Positions 34,924 to 43,640 of a stretch of DNA of 43,640 nt are shown here, in pieces. How positions within the stretch are numbered: position 1 is the first letter of the stretch; each line of letters starts with the position of its first letter. Origin of the DNA: Bradyrhizobium manausense (GTDB lineage: Bacteria; Pseudomonadota; Alphaproteobacteria; Rhizobiales; Xanthobacteraceae). The notes beneath the pieces were generated by a model. The model was given only the letters and a program-made list of their open reading frames with translations. It was not told where the DNA came from and did not search any database. The position numbers and the translations under genes were made by a program. The stretch covers positions 1 through 43,640 of the forward strand of contig NZ_LJYG01000109.1 of NCBI RefSeq assembly GCF_001440035.1. The letters run 5' to 3'.

Positions 34924-35559
34924 TGTGTTTCTCCTCTGCCGATCTGCCCGCTACGAGCACGATTGCTCGCATGCCACACGCGACAGAGGAGTTCAGCTAA
35001 CTAGCGCTACCATACCACAGGTTGTAAAACGTGTCCAAAAGGCTCGGTGACGAGCGATGGCCCGCAGTCTCGCTTGAGAAACGAGCACCGCCATCAACGC
35101 GTCAACTCCTTCCAATGCGCTTTCACCACAAGGTTTGTTGCTTGAGCGGCTTACGCGCTACGCTTCTTATTAGCGTTTGCGTCATCAATCGATTTCTTCA
35201 AATCGAGCAGCATATTCTTGACCCATTCCATTGACGTTTCGAGCGCTCAACCGGCACGCCGGACTGCAAGGCAAGAAGGGCAAACCGGTCTTTCTCCGGT
35301 CGCGCTGGGAGGCGGTCAGACGCGTCGGTATGTGCGCGAGAAGTGGCCTGGCCTTCAACTGCTTTCCAGAATCGTTAGCGAACTTCACATTGTTCCTTGA
35401 GGACTGAGGCTTAAGGAAGGTCTGCTTCTCCCTCACGATCGAACGCTACCAGATAAGGCAGGTGTGACATGTTGAGGGTGGTGGTACCCTCGGAAGCTGC
35501 TGATTGAAACTGAGCAGCGAGCCACTGAGCACGCAGAAATCCTTTCCGGGAGAGATCGG
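34924..35559. other. Intergenic region with a possible micro-ORF
   Basis: On the reverse strand 35231-35151 encodes MEWVKNMLLDLKKSIDDANA ending NKKRSA (26 residues), helical and charged like the tail of a phasin-type protein. An in-frame stop lies just upstream, so it is either a micro-ORF or a gene remnant. The region also holds the promoter of the phasin-like gene. Confidence 0.35.
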
Positions 35560-35958
35560 ATGACCGCGACTATACACGAAGATGAGAAACGCCAACGGCG
35601 AGCACGTGAGCCCGAACTGGCCGAGGCGTCACCCCCTGTAGCAGGTGGCGCGACTGATCGTCTTGGAGAAAAGGACGCAGCTGCAGCGCGCCTTTCATTT
35701 ACGTTTCCGGAATGGCAAAAATCAATCGAAGCGACAACGAACTTGTTCGCCGCGGCACTGAATGACACGTTAAGATTGGCTGCTTCCTCTCTGCACGACC
35801 AGGCTGCTTTTCTGAGAGCTCTTGCCGACTCGAAAACCCCGGCTGAGCTACTGAAGTGCCACCTGGATTTTGCGGAGCAATCTTGGTCGAAATCGTTCAG
35901 CGAAGGCTCAAAGATATTGGATCGTTTGAAACATGTCCGTCGGCCTGCGGTAAGTTAA
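35560..35958 (+). CDS. Phasin-like protein
   Basis: A 132-residue protein with a polar, charged first 45 residues and then an amphipathic helical domain: FTFPEWQKSIEATTNLFAAA, LRLAASSLHDQAAFLRALAD, SKTPAELLKCHLDFAEQSWS. The pattern DQA.FL..LA..K.PAELL.CH..FA is that of phasins, which coat polyhydroxybutyrate granules or act as helical adaptors. GAGAG precedes the ATG. Bacteroids of bradyrhizobia store polyhydroxybutyrate, so a symbiotic role is plausible but unproven. Confidence 0.7.
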   Translation: MTATIHEDEKRQRRAREPELAEASPPVAGGATDRLGEKDAAAARLSFTFPEWQKSIEATTNLFAAALNDTLRLAASSLHDQAAFLRALADSKTPAELLKCHLDFAEQSWSKSFSEGSKILDRLKHVRRPAVS

Positions 35959-36129
35959 GCAATCGGCCACGCGTGAAATAGGGCCGACGGCGCGCTATTC
36001 CCTCCGGACTCCGATCCCGAACTGAACGATCCCGACACGGTCTCGTGGGAATTATCGCCATGCTCCATAAGTCGCCGCCGCCCCCCAAACAACAACGGAT
36101 ATAAGAACCACCTGCTCGGGGAAGCGAAA

Positions 36130-36960
36130 ATGATCGATAGGCGCGTGCTTTTGTTTTGTCTCGGGCTTGGTCTCTCTGTCGGCTTTGTCGTATGGTTCAT
36201 TTTTCCGGGCGGGCTGGCCGGTAAGAGCGATGGTGTTCGTACGAGCGACAATCCGCTTATCGACAAGGTCAAATCAACTTGGCGAGCGCAGGATGATGAG
36301 ACAGCGGAGCAAATCTTCACTAAGGTCTCAAAGGTAGCACACTTCATCCCCAGGGGATGGGAGGTTGGTCAAAAGACCGACTCGGGCGAGCCAGTTATCT
36401 TTTCGTGGGCCAAACACCGGGCCGATAAAACAAACGAACAATATACTGTGACCTGGGTGGTGGCGCCCGATGGCACTGTGAAAATTGTGGCACCTTACGC
36501 AAAGCCGATGGAACTCGGCTGGCAGGCGTTCGCGCTCTCGCTCATTACGGACGAAGTCACAAACGAGGAAAGCGGCGTGAACCGTCACTTTCTGCATAGT
36601 CCCGCTAACTTCAACTTCGTAACCACTGCGCAGGGCAAGTTGGGCGATCTTCTGCGGCGTGGCCGCTGTTCTATCGGCGAGCCGGTTGGAGTGCATTACT
36701 CGCCAATGATAGATGAGCAGCAAACCGCGAAGGGCGGCCTCTGGCGCGTCGAGCTTTCGGTCGACTGCAATGTTCCCGGACCTAGTTATTTCACCCGCGA
36801 CGGAGTCGTCATTTTCGAGAAGCGCGAAGGCCAAGATTGGGAGCCCCAATCGTTCTTTGCCAAGCTTATCGCCACGTATGCACCCGGCTCATGGTTTGAG
36901 CTTGCCGGCCCGAAAGATCAGGAAGCGTTCGAGGCAGACAGGAAAGTGTTGTCAAAATGA
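36130..36960 (+). CDS. Membrane-anchored protein of unknown function
   Basis: A 276-residue protein with one N-terminal membrane segment or uncleaved signal (RRVLLFCLGLGLSVGFVVWF, residues 4-23) followed by a soluble domain on the outer side. Landmarks are VAHFIPRGWEVGQKTDSGEP, YTVTWVVAPDGTVKIVAPYA, RGRCSIGEPVGVHY, VELSVDCNVPGPSYFTRDGV and a final FAKLIATYAPGSWFEL. Two cysteines (in GRCS and VDCN) could form a disulfide. The gene looks intact and has a good terminator 90 bases downstream. No family recognised. Confidence 0.75.
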   Translation: MIDRRVLLFCLGLGLSVGFVVWFIFPGGLAGKSDGVRTSDNPLIDKVKSTWRAQDDETAEQIFTKVSKVAHFIPRGWEVGQKTDSGEPVIFSWAKHRADKTNEQYTVTWVVAPDGTVKIVAPYAKPMELGWQAFALSLITDEVTNEESGVNRHFLHSPANFNFVTTAQGKLGDLLRRGRCSIGEPVGVHYSPMIDEQQTAKGGLWRVELSVDCNVPGPSYFTRDGVVIFEKREGQDWEPQSFFAKLIATYAPGSWFELAGPKDQEAFEADRKVLSK

Positions 36961-37047
36961 CGTTCGCTGTCGATACGTCGATCGTCGACGATGATAAATC
37001 GTTCAGGGCTCACTTCCTAGGTCGCCAGCTTGGTCTCTTCGACGCAG

Positions 37048-37069
37048 AAGCCGCCATATGGCGGCTTTT
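37048..37069 (+). terminator. Intrinsic terminator
   Basis: AAGCCGCC, loop ATAT, GGCGGCTT followed by TTA: an 8-bp GC-rich stem with a short T-run. It ends transcription from the 276-residue gene. Confidence 0.8.
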
Positions 37070-37281
37070 ACGTTATGATTCTGCCGTATCGTCTTTGCTA
37101 ATAATACTGCGTGGTCGCCCACGCGTTGCCCAAAAGTGATAAAGTCTGACTAATCCCGGCTAACTTGAGTACGATTGAAAGCCTCCGATTTTGGCTCTAC
37201 TTCTGATCTTTTCCCTCTTTTGGGTCCATTTCCAAGCTCAAATCACAGCTCGCAGATCTGGGTTCGATCCCCTATGCGGCT

Positions 37282-37659
37282 CTACCGCAAAGCAGGCTTC
37301 GTATTCGGTTCCACGAGGGCTGAATATAGGCCCGTGTCTTGGAACGCCAGCCCGATGAAGTCTCCCTGTCGCCAGATGAGGCGACAAGGAGAGCTGGTGC
37401 GAAACCCATCGAAAGAAAGCGAAAACTCCGTCGGCAAAAGCGTGAGTCCGTTAAGCTGAATGCCAGCGCCTCTACTGGATAGATCACGCACCAGGCATGG
37501 CTCGGAGGTGATGTGTCCTGGAATTGAGAGAAGAACCTCTCGCCACACCGACTGCCTTTCGAGGGACCGCCGGGACCAATCCTTCCCTTCCCGTTGACGG
37601 ACCTTTTCTTGCAAATCCTTTAGCTCTCGGTACTGTCGCTCCAGGCTCATGTCCTTCAT
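37282..37659 (-). CDS. PilZ-domain protein (likely cyclic di-GMP binding)
   Basis: A 125-residue cytoplasmic protein with a charged coil at residues 5-30 followed by a PilZ domain. The key residues are present: R31/R35 and R40 in RRSLERQSVWRE (the arginine-rich cyclic di-GMP loop), and D59, S61, G64 and I67 in VRDLSSRGAGIQL. It closes with CRLIWRQGDFIGLAF, the usual C..VW....IGV.F ending. PilZ proteins pass on cyclic di-GMP signals to motility, polysaccharide or secretion machinery. The start at 37659 has GGAG close by; an ATG at 37650 is an alternative. Confidence 0.85.
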   Translation of the reverse strand: MKDMSLERQYRELKDLQEKVRQREGKDWSRRSLERQSVWREVLLSIPGHITSEPCLVRDLSSRGAGIQLNGLTLLPTEFSLSFDGFRTSSPCRLIWRQGDFIGLAFQDTGLYSALVEPNTKPALR

Positions 37660-37760
37660 TCTCCGTTATTCTTGTTGGCGCTTCCCACATGATTCCGAAC
37701 TCAACAACCATCGCGATAACTTTTGTAGAGCGATCCTCAGGTTGAGGGAATTCCGGACGA

Positions 37761-38105
37761 CTACCGTTTGTGGCCAATCGTTATTTCGCGGTTGGGCCCG
37801 TAGTTTTCCGGGCATTGGATGGCACTGCTGGCCTCACCTGTGGAGAGAGAGACGACAATGGTGCAACGACCATGGCTGGCCTGTGGCCGCTCGCCGTGGT
37901 CTGAGCCCCTCGCTTCATCCAGCAATGGAAAGAGTCCCGGTTGAATGTGAGCCCAAGGGGCTCGGTGAAGCAACGGGGCGGGCGCGGAGCCATCGGCATA
38001 GCGCAGCGTCCCGTCCCGTTGCGGCCCAAGAGCGTTGCGTTTGGCGTATTCGGTCGGCGTGAGGTTGCCCAGGGCGCTGTGCGGCCGGGCGTTGTTGTAC
38101 AACAA
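37761..38105 (-). pseudogene. IS3-family transposase, C-terminal end
   Basis: YNNARPHSALGNLTPTEYAK followed by RNALGPQRDGTLRYADGS is the end of an IS3 OrfB. Homology begins sharply near 38098. It may be the far end of the IS3 copy whose front lies at 39.59-40.37 kb on the same strand, with the recombinase genes in between. Confidence 0.75.
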
Positions 38106-38257
38106 GGCTCAAGAACGCCCACAGGACCGTTCTTCGCGAGGTTCTTTATCGACATCATCCCTGGTTTGGTCGCCGAGTTTGCGTTCATGGAAGCGTCGAG
38201 AAGGCTGATGATGTCGCTTTATGCTGCTCTCTTGATGGATCACAAGCGGATCGATGG

Positions 38258-38689
38258 TTGGAGGTTCCAGCATGGATGTTCGATCGGGCGGCATGCCCTG
38301 ACGCTGAGCCTTTGACAGCTCAGCCGTTTGTCAGCATTGACGCACTTGCGGCGCTCTCTGCGCTTCTCGATCTGGCGCTGAAGGATCGAACGCCATCAGC
38401 TGCCCTGCTTGCTGGCGCATCCAGAGCCTCTCACGACCAGAATCGGCGAGAGACTCATGTCACGGCAGACAGCAGTGCCGGCGGGCGGATACCGACACAA
38501 TCGACTACCGCGGCCGCAGCAGCAGATGGATCTGTTCGGGAGTGGCCCGTCGAACGGCGCCATCGGCGCGCCCACATGGCTGGATCTGCCCGCAGAAGCG
38601 CGGGCAGCGCTCACGAGCCTGATGACGCAGTTGATCCTCGACCATGCTGCGATGACAGCGACGCCGCGCGCGAAGGAGGTCGATCATGA
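38258..38689 (+). CDS. Small protein accompanying the serine recombinase
   Basis: Starts at TTG with LEVPAWMFDRAACPDAEPLT, continues FVSIDALAALSALLDLALKD and HDQNRRETH at about residue 67. This arrangement (EVPAWMFDR ... alanine/leucine-rich helix ... NR.E.H) is seen in short genes directly upstream of large serine recombinases in rhizobia. The frame then runs on for 75 more residues overlapping the next gene, so the normal stop may be lost. Function unknown. Confidence 0.5.
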   Translation: MEVPAWMFDRAACPDAEPLTAQPFVSIDALAALSALLDLALKDRTPSAALLAGASRASHDQNRRETHVTADSSAGGRIPTQSTTAAAAADGSVREWPVERRHRRAHMAGSARRSAGSAHEPDDAVDPRPCCDDSDAAREGGRS

Positions 38690-38696
38690 TCTCTGA
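38457..38696 (+). CDS. Second small companion of the serine recombinase
   Basis: A 79-residue protein starting MSRQTAVPAGGYRHN with QMDLFGSGPSNGAIGAPTWL and then DLPAEARAALTSLMTQLILD. Its stop overlaps the recombinase start (38686), so the genes are translationally coupled. GAGAG lies ahead of the ATG. Probably part of the recombinase module; function unknown. Confidence 0.6.
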   Translation: MSRQTAVPAGGYRHNRLPRPQQQMDLFGSGPSNGAIGAPTWLDLPAEARAALTSLMTQLILDHAAMTATPRAKEVDHDL

Positions 38697-39597
38697 CAAG
38701 GTCAGGCCTCATCATCTGGAGCGCAAGGCGATTCTTTACGTGCGTCAATCTTCGGCCCATCAGGTGTTGCACAATCGCGAGAGCAGTGCGCTGCAATACG
38801 CCATGCGAGACCGGCTGACGGCACTCGGGTGGTCAGAAATTGAAGTGTTCGATGATGATCTCGGTCGTTCAGCCGCCGGCGGCACACAACGCGCCGGATT
38901 CGAGCGAATGGTGGCGGAGGTTTGCCTCGGCAAGGTTGGTGCGGTTTGCGCCCGCGAGGTCTCGTGCTTCGCCCGCAACAGCCGGGATTGGCAGCAACTC
39001 ATCGAGATGTGCCGCGTGGTCGATACCGTTCTGGTCGATCAAGAGACTATCTATGCGCCAAGGCACGGCAACGACCGCCTGCTGCTCGGGCTCAAAGGTA
39101 GCCTCAATGAGTACGAGCTGGATCTGTTGCGCCAGCGCTCGCTCTCGGCCCGATACGAGAAGGCGCGCCGGGGCGAGCTGGTTGTGACAGCGCCCGTCGG
39201 CTTCGTGAAGGCCGGCGACCGTTATGAGAAAGACCCGGATCAGCGTGTCCAGGAAGCGATCAAGCTGGTGTTCGACAAGGTCGAGGAACTGGGAAGCGCG
39301 CGACAGGCGCTCTGCTGGCTCCACGAGTACAATCTCGATCTGCCGGTGAAGCAGACCAACGGCGACACGGCCTGGCGGCGACCAAACTACTCTGCCATCC
39401 ACCGGATCATTGAGAACCCGGTCTACGGCGGCGCCTATGCCTATGGTAAGACAGCTGTGGCGGCGGGATACAGCACCGCGGGCGTGAGCGTGAACATCCG
39501 CCGCAAGGCGCGGAACGAATGGCTGACGCTGAAGCCCAACACTCATGAAGGGTATGTGAGCTGGGAGAAGTTCGAGGCGATCGCTGGCCGGCCGCGC
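38686..39597 (+). pseudogene. Large serine recombinase, truncated
   Basis: The N-terminal resolvase domain has the catalytic serine in ILYVRQSSAHQV and the conserved EVFDDDLGRSAAGG, and REVSCFARNSRDW. After it come LLLGLKGSLNEYELDLLRQR and the recombinase domain with RRPNYSAIHRIIENPVYGGA. Large serine recombinases usually need 500-700 residues, including a zinc ribbon and coiled coil. This one is cut near residue 303 (KFEAIAGRP), where IS3 begins, and runs on into IS sequence to 39681. A second 187-bp piece of the same gene lies at 28.7 kb. Confidence 0.9.
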
Positions 39598-40370
39598 CAG
39601 GCAATGATGACATCGAGCTCGCGTGTGACCCGCAGGCCCGGCAGCGAAGTATCGGCGACGAGCGCCAGGCATTCGCGGTGAAGTCGTCGACCACAGCCAG
39701 AATCCGGAACCGTCGGCCATCGGCGAACGCATCCGACAGAAAGTCGAGACTCCAGCGCTGGTTGGCGCCTTGCGGGATCGCCATTGGCGCCCTGGTGCCG
39801 AGCGCCCGTTTACGGCCGCCACGCCGGCGGACTTGCAGCCGTTCCTCGCGATACAGACGTCGAAACTTCTTTTGGTTCATGACCAGCCCCTCGCGGCGCA
39901 TCAGCACCAGCAGACGACGGTAGCCGAACCGGCGGCGGATCGCCGCCAGCTCGCGCAGGCGGGTGCGTACGGCCGCATCATCGGCTCGCCCACTGCGATA
40001 GCGCACCGATGCGCGGTCTGCCCCCAAGGCTTTGCACGCCCGCCGTTCGCTCATCTCGAAGGTGGTCCGCAGACGAGCGACGGCCTCTCGCCTCGCGGCG
40101 GGCGTCACCATTTTTTTGACGCAACGTCCTTGAGCATGGCGTTGTCGAGCATCGCCTCGGCCAGGAGCTTCTTCAGCTTGGCGTTCTCGTCCTCCAATGC
40201 CTTCAGCCGCTTGGCATCGGATACCTCCAGGCCACCGTACTTGGCCTTCCATTTGTAGAAGGTTGCGCTCGAGATCCCGTGTTTGCGGCAGACATCAGCC
40301 GTCGCCACACCCGCCTCCTGTTCCCGCAAAATCCCGATGATCTGCTTCTGTATTTTCGGTCTGCTTCTGT
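39594..40370 (-). pseudogene. IS3-family transposase OrfA and OrfB front, truncated
   Basis: OrfA (from about 40365) reads KQIIGILREQEAGVATADVC, RKHGISSATFYKWKAKYGG and a leucine-zipper-like stretch to ASKKW. OrfB follows through a run of seven A (reverse strand, 40117-40111), a standard slippery site for the OrfAB fusion. It reads RRFGYRRLLVLMRREGLVMN, QRWSLDFLSDAFADGRRFRI and LAVVDDFT. One missing base near 39683 shifts the frame to ECLALVADTSLPGLRVTREL, and the gene ends at the recombinase junction near 39594. Confidence 0.85.
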
Positions 40371-40559
40371 CAATCCCTTAAGAGCGCGTGCCGCGGGTAC
40401 CTTGCTTCTGTTCGTGGTCGGCAAAGCCGCCACACGATGGAATTCGGTTGAATGGTCGGTTCAAGCTCTTCGGCGTAGTCACCCGACCTGGAGGGCGGAC
40501 GCCACGACAGATCATACGAACTCGACCATCCCCACGCCCCGCGACGGGCGTCTCTTGGG

Positions 40560-41592
40560 ATGACGATGGCGTCCTTACGCCACCGCCGTCCATCGGAATT
40601 CGGTTCCATCAACCCACATTCAGTGAAGGACGACAGCCATCTTTCTGGCCAGCGCGACCTTCGCACGCTTGCTTCCTTGGCGGGGGGCAACACGCACCGC
40701 CCAAGCCTTCATCGGAGACCATCGGGTTGATGGCCTGAGAACGACGTTGGCAGCTTCGAACAGGGCTGTGCGCGTCTCTCCATCTCCGACTTTTGTGATC
40801 CGTCCCACCCGATCAACCTCGCCAGATTGGTATCGCCGGGGCGTCAACCCGTATAGGCGCCGACGGATTGGGAATGCAGGAATCGCCTGGGATCGTCCAC
40901 AGTGGAGCGGAAGGTCAACGCAGAGACCGGGCCGATCCCTGGCATCTCATCAAGAGCCGACAAGCCGGGTCACTGCGCACGGCCTTCAGAACCAGACGAT
41001 GCAGTCGGGCGTACTCCCGCATCAGCGCTTCGCGTCCGGCAAGCAGTGGATTCATGATCGCCTCCAGCAAGGCGTCATCGCCGACCAACTCACGAACTCG
41101 CGTCGCGAACAGAGTCCGCGAGACGATTCCGACTTTGAGACCGAGCGGACGCAGAAGTCCGCGGATGACTTGCTCTGTGGCAGCGATGGAGCGGACGATA
41201 TGCTTGCGAGCCGCGGCCAGCGTCCGCGCCCCTTGGCTGCCGATGCTCTTGACGTGAACAGGCTTGAACCATCCCGTTCTCACCACCTGCGCGATCCCAC
41301 GGGCGTCATTCCGATCGGTCTTCACCGGCATGGCCGAAAGCGCCGCCTTAACTTGGCGGGGTTCCAAACTGACGGCCGGCAGCCCCAGTTCGATTAGATT
41401 TGCGGTCAGCCATTCTGACGTCGGTCCTGCCTCAAGGCCCACCCGTTCAACTTGACCAGCCCATGGTTCGAGGTACTGCACAATCGATGGCGCGTCCGCC
41501 AACGTCGTTCCCTCCCGGATAAGCTTTCCGGTCTCGTCCACCGCACATACCGCAACGGAATTCAGCGAAACATCGAGGCCGACGTAGATCAT
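40560..41592 (-). pseudogene. IS110-family transposase, one frameshift
   Basis: Starts MIYVGLDVSLNSVAVCAVDE at 41592, with the DEDD residues in GLDVS, GLEAGPTSEWL and KTDRNDARGIAQVV. Frame breaks near 40930. The C-terminal part continues as FRSTVDDPRRFLHSQSVGAY, TGLTPRRYQSGEVDRVGRIT, KVGDGETRTALFEAANVVLR and VALARKMAVVLH, including the conserved Ser-bearing helix-hairpin region. Nearly full length, so a fairly recent loss. Confidence 0.85.
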
Positions 41593-42202
41593 GACGTTTC
41601 TCCTTCGGATAGAGTTGATCCATGATCGTCAGTCAAAACGTGCCGCGCAGCAAATAGGTCAGGCGATCGGGACCGAATACCCCATCTCTTCTGTGAACCG
41701 ACTTGGCTTCATGGTCCATCTCCTCAGAGGTGACGGACTCTACCCATTCTTGGAGGAGTTTGCGGGGCTCAGACCAGCCGCAGAAAGCATTGTCAGTGGC
41801 TGGGTGGAGGCGTTGTCTAAAGACGATCGTGTAAGGACAAAAGTCCTGCCAGTGTGGTCCTTCAGTTTGTCAAAAAGCAGGATTGAGCCGAATGGTAATT
41901 GCCACAGCAAGGCCGGTAAATCTTCATGAGACCCCACCATCCTGGTAGGTGCGCCGCAGTTCGCCTTCGGGGATAATGCCTTATAGGGACCGTCGCTCGT
42001 AAGGGAGGAAGCATGTGAAACTGCCCACCAAGATCGCTAGCCTCAAATCAACGGCAGGAGACCGCCATCCAACCCGCTAGAATAGTTTCCGCGATAGCCA
42101 TGACGGCAGTGGCAGCCGCGGGCGCGTTCTTTGCTATCCGCCTTTTGATTCGATTCTACGGATAGGGTCCCGCCGCTCCAGCTCCAGTCGAACCGATCAT
42201 AA
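41593..42202. other. No firm gene; possible small membrane peptide
   Basis: The first part is IS110 flank. Near 42056-42170 (plus) a frame gives IVSAIAMTAVAAAGAFFAIR then LLIRFYG and stop, a membrane-helix-like peptide with GGAG upstream but no clear start codon. Rated as a weak micro-ORF. Confidence 0.3.
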
Positions 42203-42442
42203 ATGGGCCGTATCGTGATGGCGAATGAACAGGATGTTGTCATTGGACGTATTGCCGAGATCGAGATCGACAAGTCGGCTGCCATCATAGTTGAGCAGAT
42301 GGATGATGAAATCTCCATTGCCATTGCGGGCGTCGTCGGCGTTCACCTCCAAGTGACGCCGGGGCAGGCACGTGAGTTATCTCGATCCTTAGCTGTGGCC
42401 GCGGAGCATGCTGAAAAATTTCGCGCGTCAGCCAAGACGTAG
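42203..42442 (+). CDS. Small conserved-type protein of unknown function
   Basis: A 79-residue acidic protein (MGRIVMANEQDVVIGRIAEI, EIDKSAAIIVEQMDDEISIA, ending VTPGQARELSRSLAVAAEHA and a short tail) with alternating strands and a C-terminal helix; no signal peptide. The composition is clearly protein-like. The ATG at 42218 (MANEQDV) is an alternative start. Function unknown. Confidence 0.6.
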   Translation: MGRIVMANEQDVVIGRIAEIEIDKSAAIIVEQMDDEISIAIAGVVGVHLQVTPGQARELSRSLAVAAEHAEKFRASAKT

Positions 42443-42635
42443 TGGTGCGCGCCCCACTATCACTGTGGGATTTCGGTTCAACTTGCAGTCAAGGCAATCT
42501 TATATCCGCGGCCGTTCGGCCACGGTGTCGCGTTGCTCTGCCCGGGTCGAAGGTCACTGATGCTGCCCTTCGACGAATATCATAGTTTAATCCAAATCTT
42601 AACCGAAAGGTAGTTTTTGTCTCTAGTACCCGGAA

Positions 42636-43452
42636 TCAGAGCTGAGTGATACGTCGGCCTTTGAAGCGACGTTGACGGACCTTTTTCTTGGTCCAGACGA
42701 AGGGCTCGGCTCTTTCGTTGTATGCGTTGACGTAGGCATCGATGTGATCCTGAAGTTGCTTGAGGCTTGTGAAGGAGGTGCCGCTGAGCGACTGCCCCTG
42801 CAGGATCGAAAACCATACCTCGACCTGATTGAGCCAGGACGCACTTGTCGGCGTGAAATGAAATTGCACGTTGGGATGGGCCTCAAGCCAGTCCTCGTTC
42901 TTTTTGTGGGTGTTGAGATTGTCGAGAATGACATGAAGCTTTTCGGCCCGGATAGGCCTCGGTGACGCTGTTTATGAAGTCGAGAAACTCGACCCGGCGA
43001 CGGCGCTTCGAATGCGTCGCGACGATCTTTCCGGTGGCCACCTCAAGCGCCGCAAACAGCGTTGTCGTGCCATGCCGCTTGTAGTCGTGGCTCTGGCCCG
43101 TCAAGGCGCGGCCGTTGGGCAGCTTCAGATAGCCCTGCGCTCGTTCCAAAGCCTGGATCGAGGGCTTCTCGTCCACGCATAGCACAATCGCCTTCGCGGG
43201 CGGGGCGACGTAGAGGCCGACAACATCGGCGGCTTTAGCCGTAAAGTTCGGATCGTTGCTCTCGCACAAGGACTTGCGAGCCACCAGGTCCATCTTGTGG
43301 CTGCGCAGGAACCGCCAGACATATTGGACGTCAACATCACCCAGCGCCTCGGCCAACAGAGGGCCGGTCCAGCGCGCGAACCCTTGCGGGGGCGGCTTGT
43401 CCAAGAGCTTCAGAATCCGCTTGTCGGTGGTCTTGGTGCGTATTCCAGGGAT
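42636..43452 (-). pseudogene. IS630-family transposase, frameshifted
   Basis: From about 43452 the reverse strand reads RTKTTDKRILKLLDKPPPQG, then VWRFLRSHKMDLVARKSLCE, AIVLCVDEKPSIQALERAQG (first catalytic Asp) and DYKRHGTTTLFAALEVATGK. A frameshift near 42945 is followed by LHVILDNLNTHKKNEDWLEA (second Asp), FTPTSASWLNQVEVWFSILQ (Glu) and VWTKKKVRQRRFKGRRITQL. The N-terminal helix-turn-helix part is cut where the 23-bp repeats begin. Confidence 0.85.
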
Positions 43453-43507
43453 GGCGATCAGCGATTCCAGGCGATCGTGATCACGGTTTCCAGACGATGG
43501 TGATCAC
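43440..43507. repeat. Three tandem 22-23-bp repeats, likely an IS21-type end
   Basis: Units at 43440-43461, 43462-43484 and 43485-43507 share TTCCAGGCGATCGTGATCAC with changes. Multiple short terminal repeats fit IS21 ends, as at 32556-32636. The IS630 frame is interrupted here, so an IS21 relative probably inserted into it and continues past the right edge. Confidence 0.65.
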
Positions 43508-43640
43508 TTGCGGAGGCGAACACGACTGACGTGTTTATGCGTGCTGGAAATGGTCTTCCTGGTCAAGACGGGCGGGATGGCCTGGAGATCGGTCCAGCGG
43601 TCCATAGTAGGGACCCGCGTGCGGCGCGGAGTGGCCCCCA
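43508..43640. other. Right edge, unassigned
   Basis: No gene recognised; probably the interior of the element whose end repeats precede it. Confidence 0.35.

Noticed and set aside
35180..35205. ATCAATCGATTTCTTC resembling part of a nod box
   Set aside because: Only the ATCGATTT core matches; the flanking ATC-N9-GAT pattern is missing and it lies in a possible coding stretch.
37245..37295. GGGTTCGATCCCC resembling the T-arm of a tRNA, possibly an attachment site
   Set aside because: Only three base pairs form around the loop and no anticodon arm or acceptor stem can be built.
1..43640. CRISPR arrays
   Set aside because: No regularly spaced direct repeats with unique spacers were seen; the short tandem repeats found belong to IS ends or a single duplication.

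Overview
The window looks like part of the symbiosis island (accessory, IS-rich DNA) of a Bradyrhizobium-type root-nodule bacterium. The clearest pointers are a bradavidin-like avidin with the C-terminal EKLSNT tail, a tts box (the TtsI site of rhizobial type III secretion) in front of a repeat-bearing small protein, a perfect -24/-12 RpoN promoter, an oxygen-independent coproporphyrinogen oxidase, a phasin-like protein, and a very high load of broken insertion sequences. The assignment rests on recognition of protein families; no database was searched.

Left part (1-16.4 kb), mostly metabolic or secreted functions: an IS630 fragment at the left edge; a secreted avidin (minus); metE (minus) with a cobalamin riboswitch and a hairpin over its ribosome binding site; a TauD-family dioxygenase; an OprB-type porin with a suspected 5' frameshift; an aspartase fragment; two small minus-strand genes; a TauE/SafE exporter; a cytochrome c peroxidase fragment; a GH18 chitinase; and the tts-box effector candidate. 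Three intergenic sites (about 4.88, 6.53 and 11.27 kb) share an unusual element built around CAATTGAT.

Middle part (16.8-28.9 kb), largely decaying DNA: a frameshifted small gene, a broken transposase with a large hairpin, a HemN-like gene with a TTG start, an RpoN-promoter secreted protein, an ISL3 remnant, a DUF5677-like gene broken by a 20-bp tandem duplication, and a two-gene P-loop/STAND NTPase locus (25.07-27.77 kb). That locus is the best candidate for a little-described conflict or signalling system, but it is inactivated by an amber codon, frameshifts and an IS-borne truncation. IS256, IS91, tyrosine recombinase and serine recombinase scraps follow.

Right part (29.3-43.6 kb): an intact secreted type-B carboxylesterase; nested mobile DNA (IS110, IS3 interrupted by a group II intron, IS21, IS630); a run of small genes that look intact (two membrane proteins, a phasin-like protein, a membrane-anchored unknown, a PilZ protein); then a truncated large serine recombinase with its two small companion genes, IS3, IS110, a small unknown gene, and an IS630 abutting 23-bp repeats typical of an IS21 end. 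Apparently functional genes are islands among remnants, as expected for an old integrative symbiosis region.
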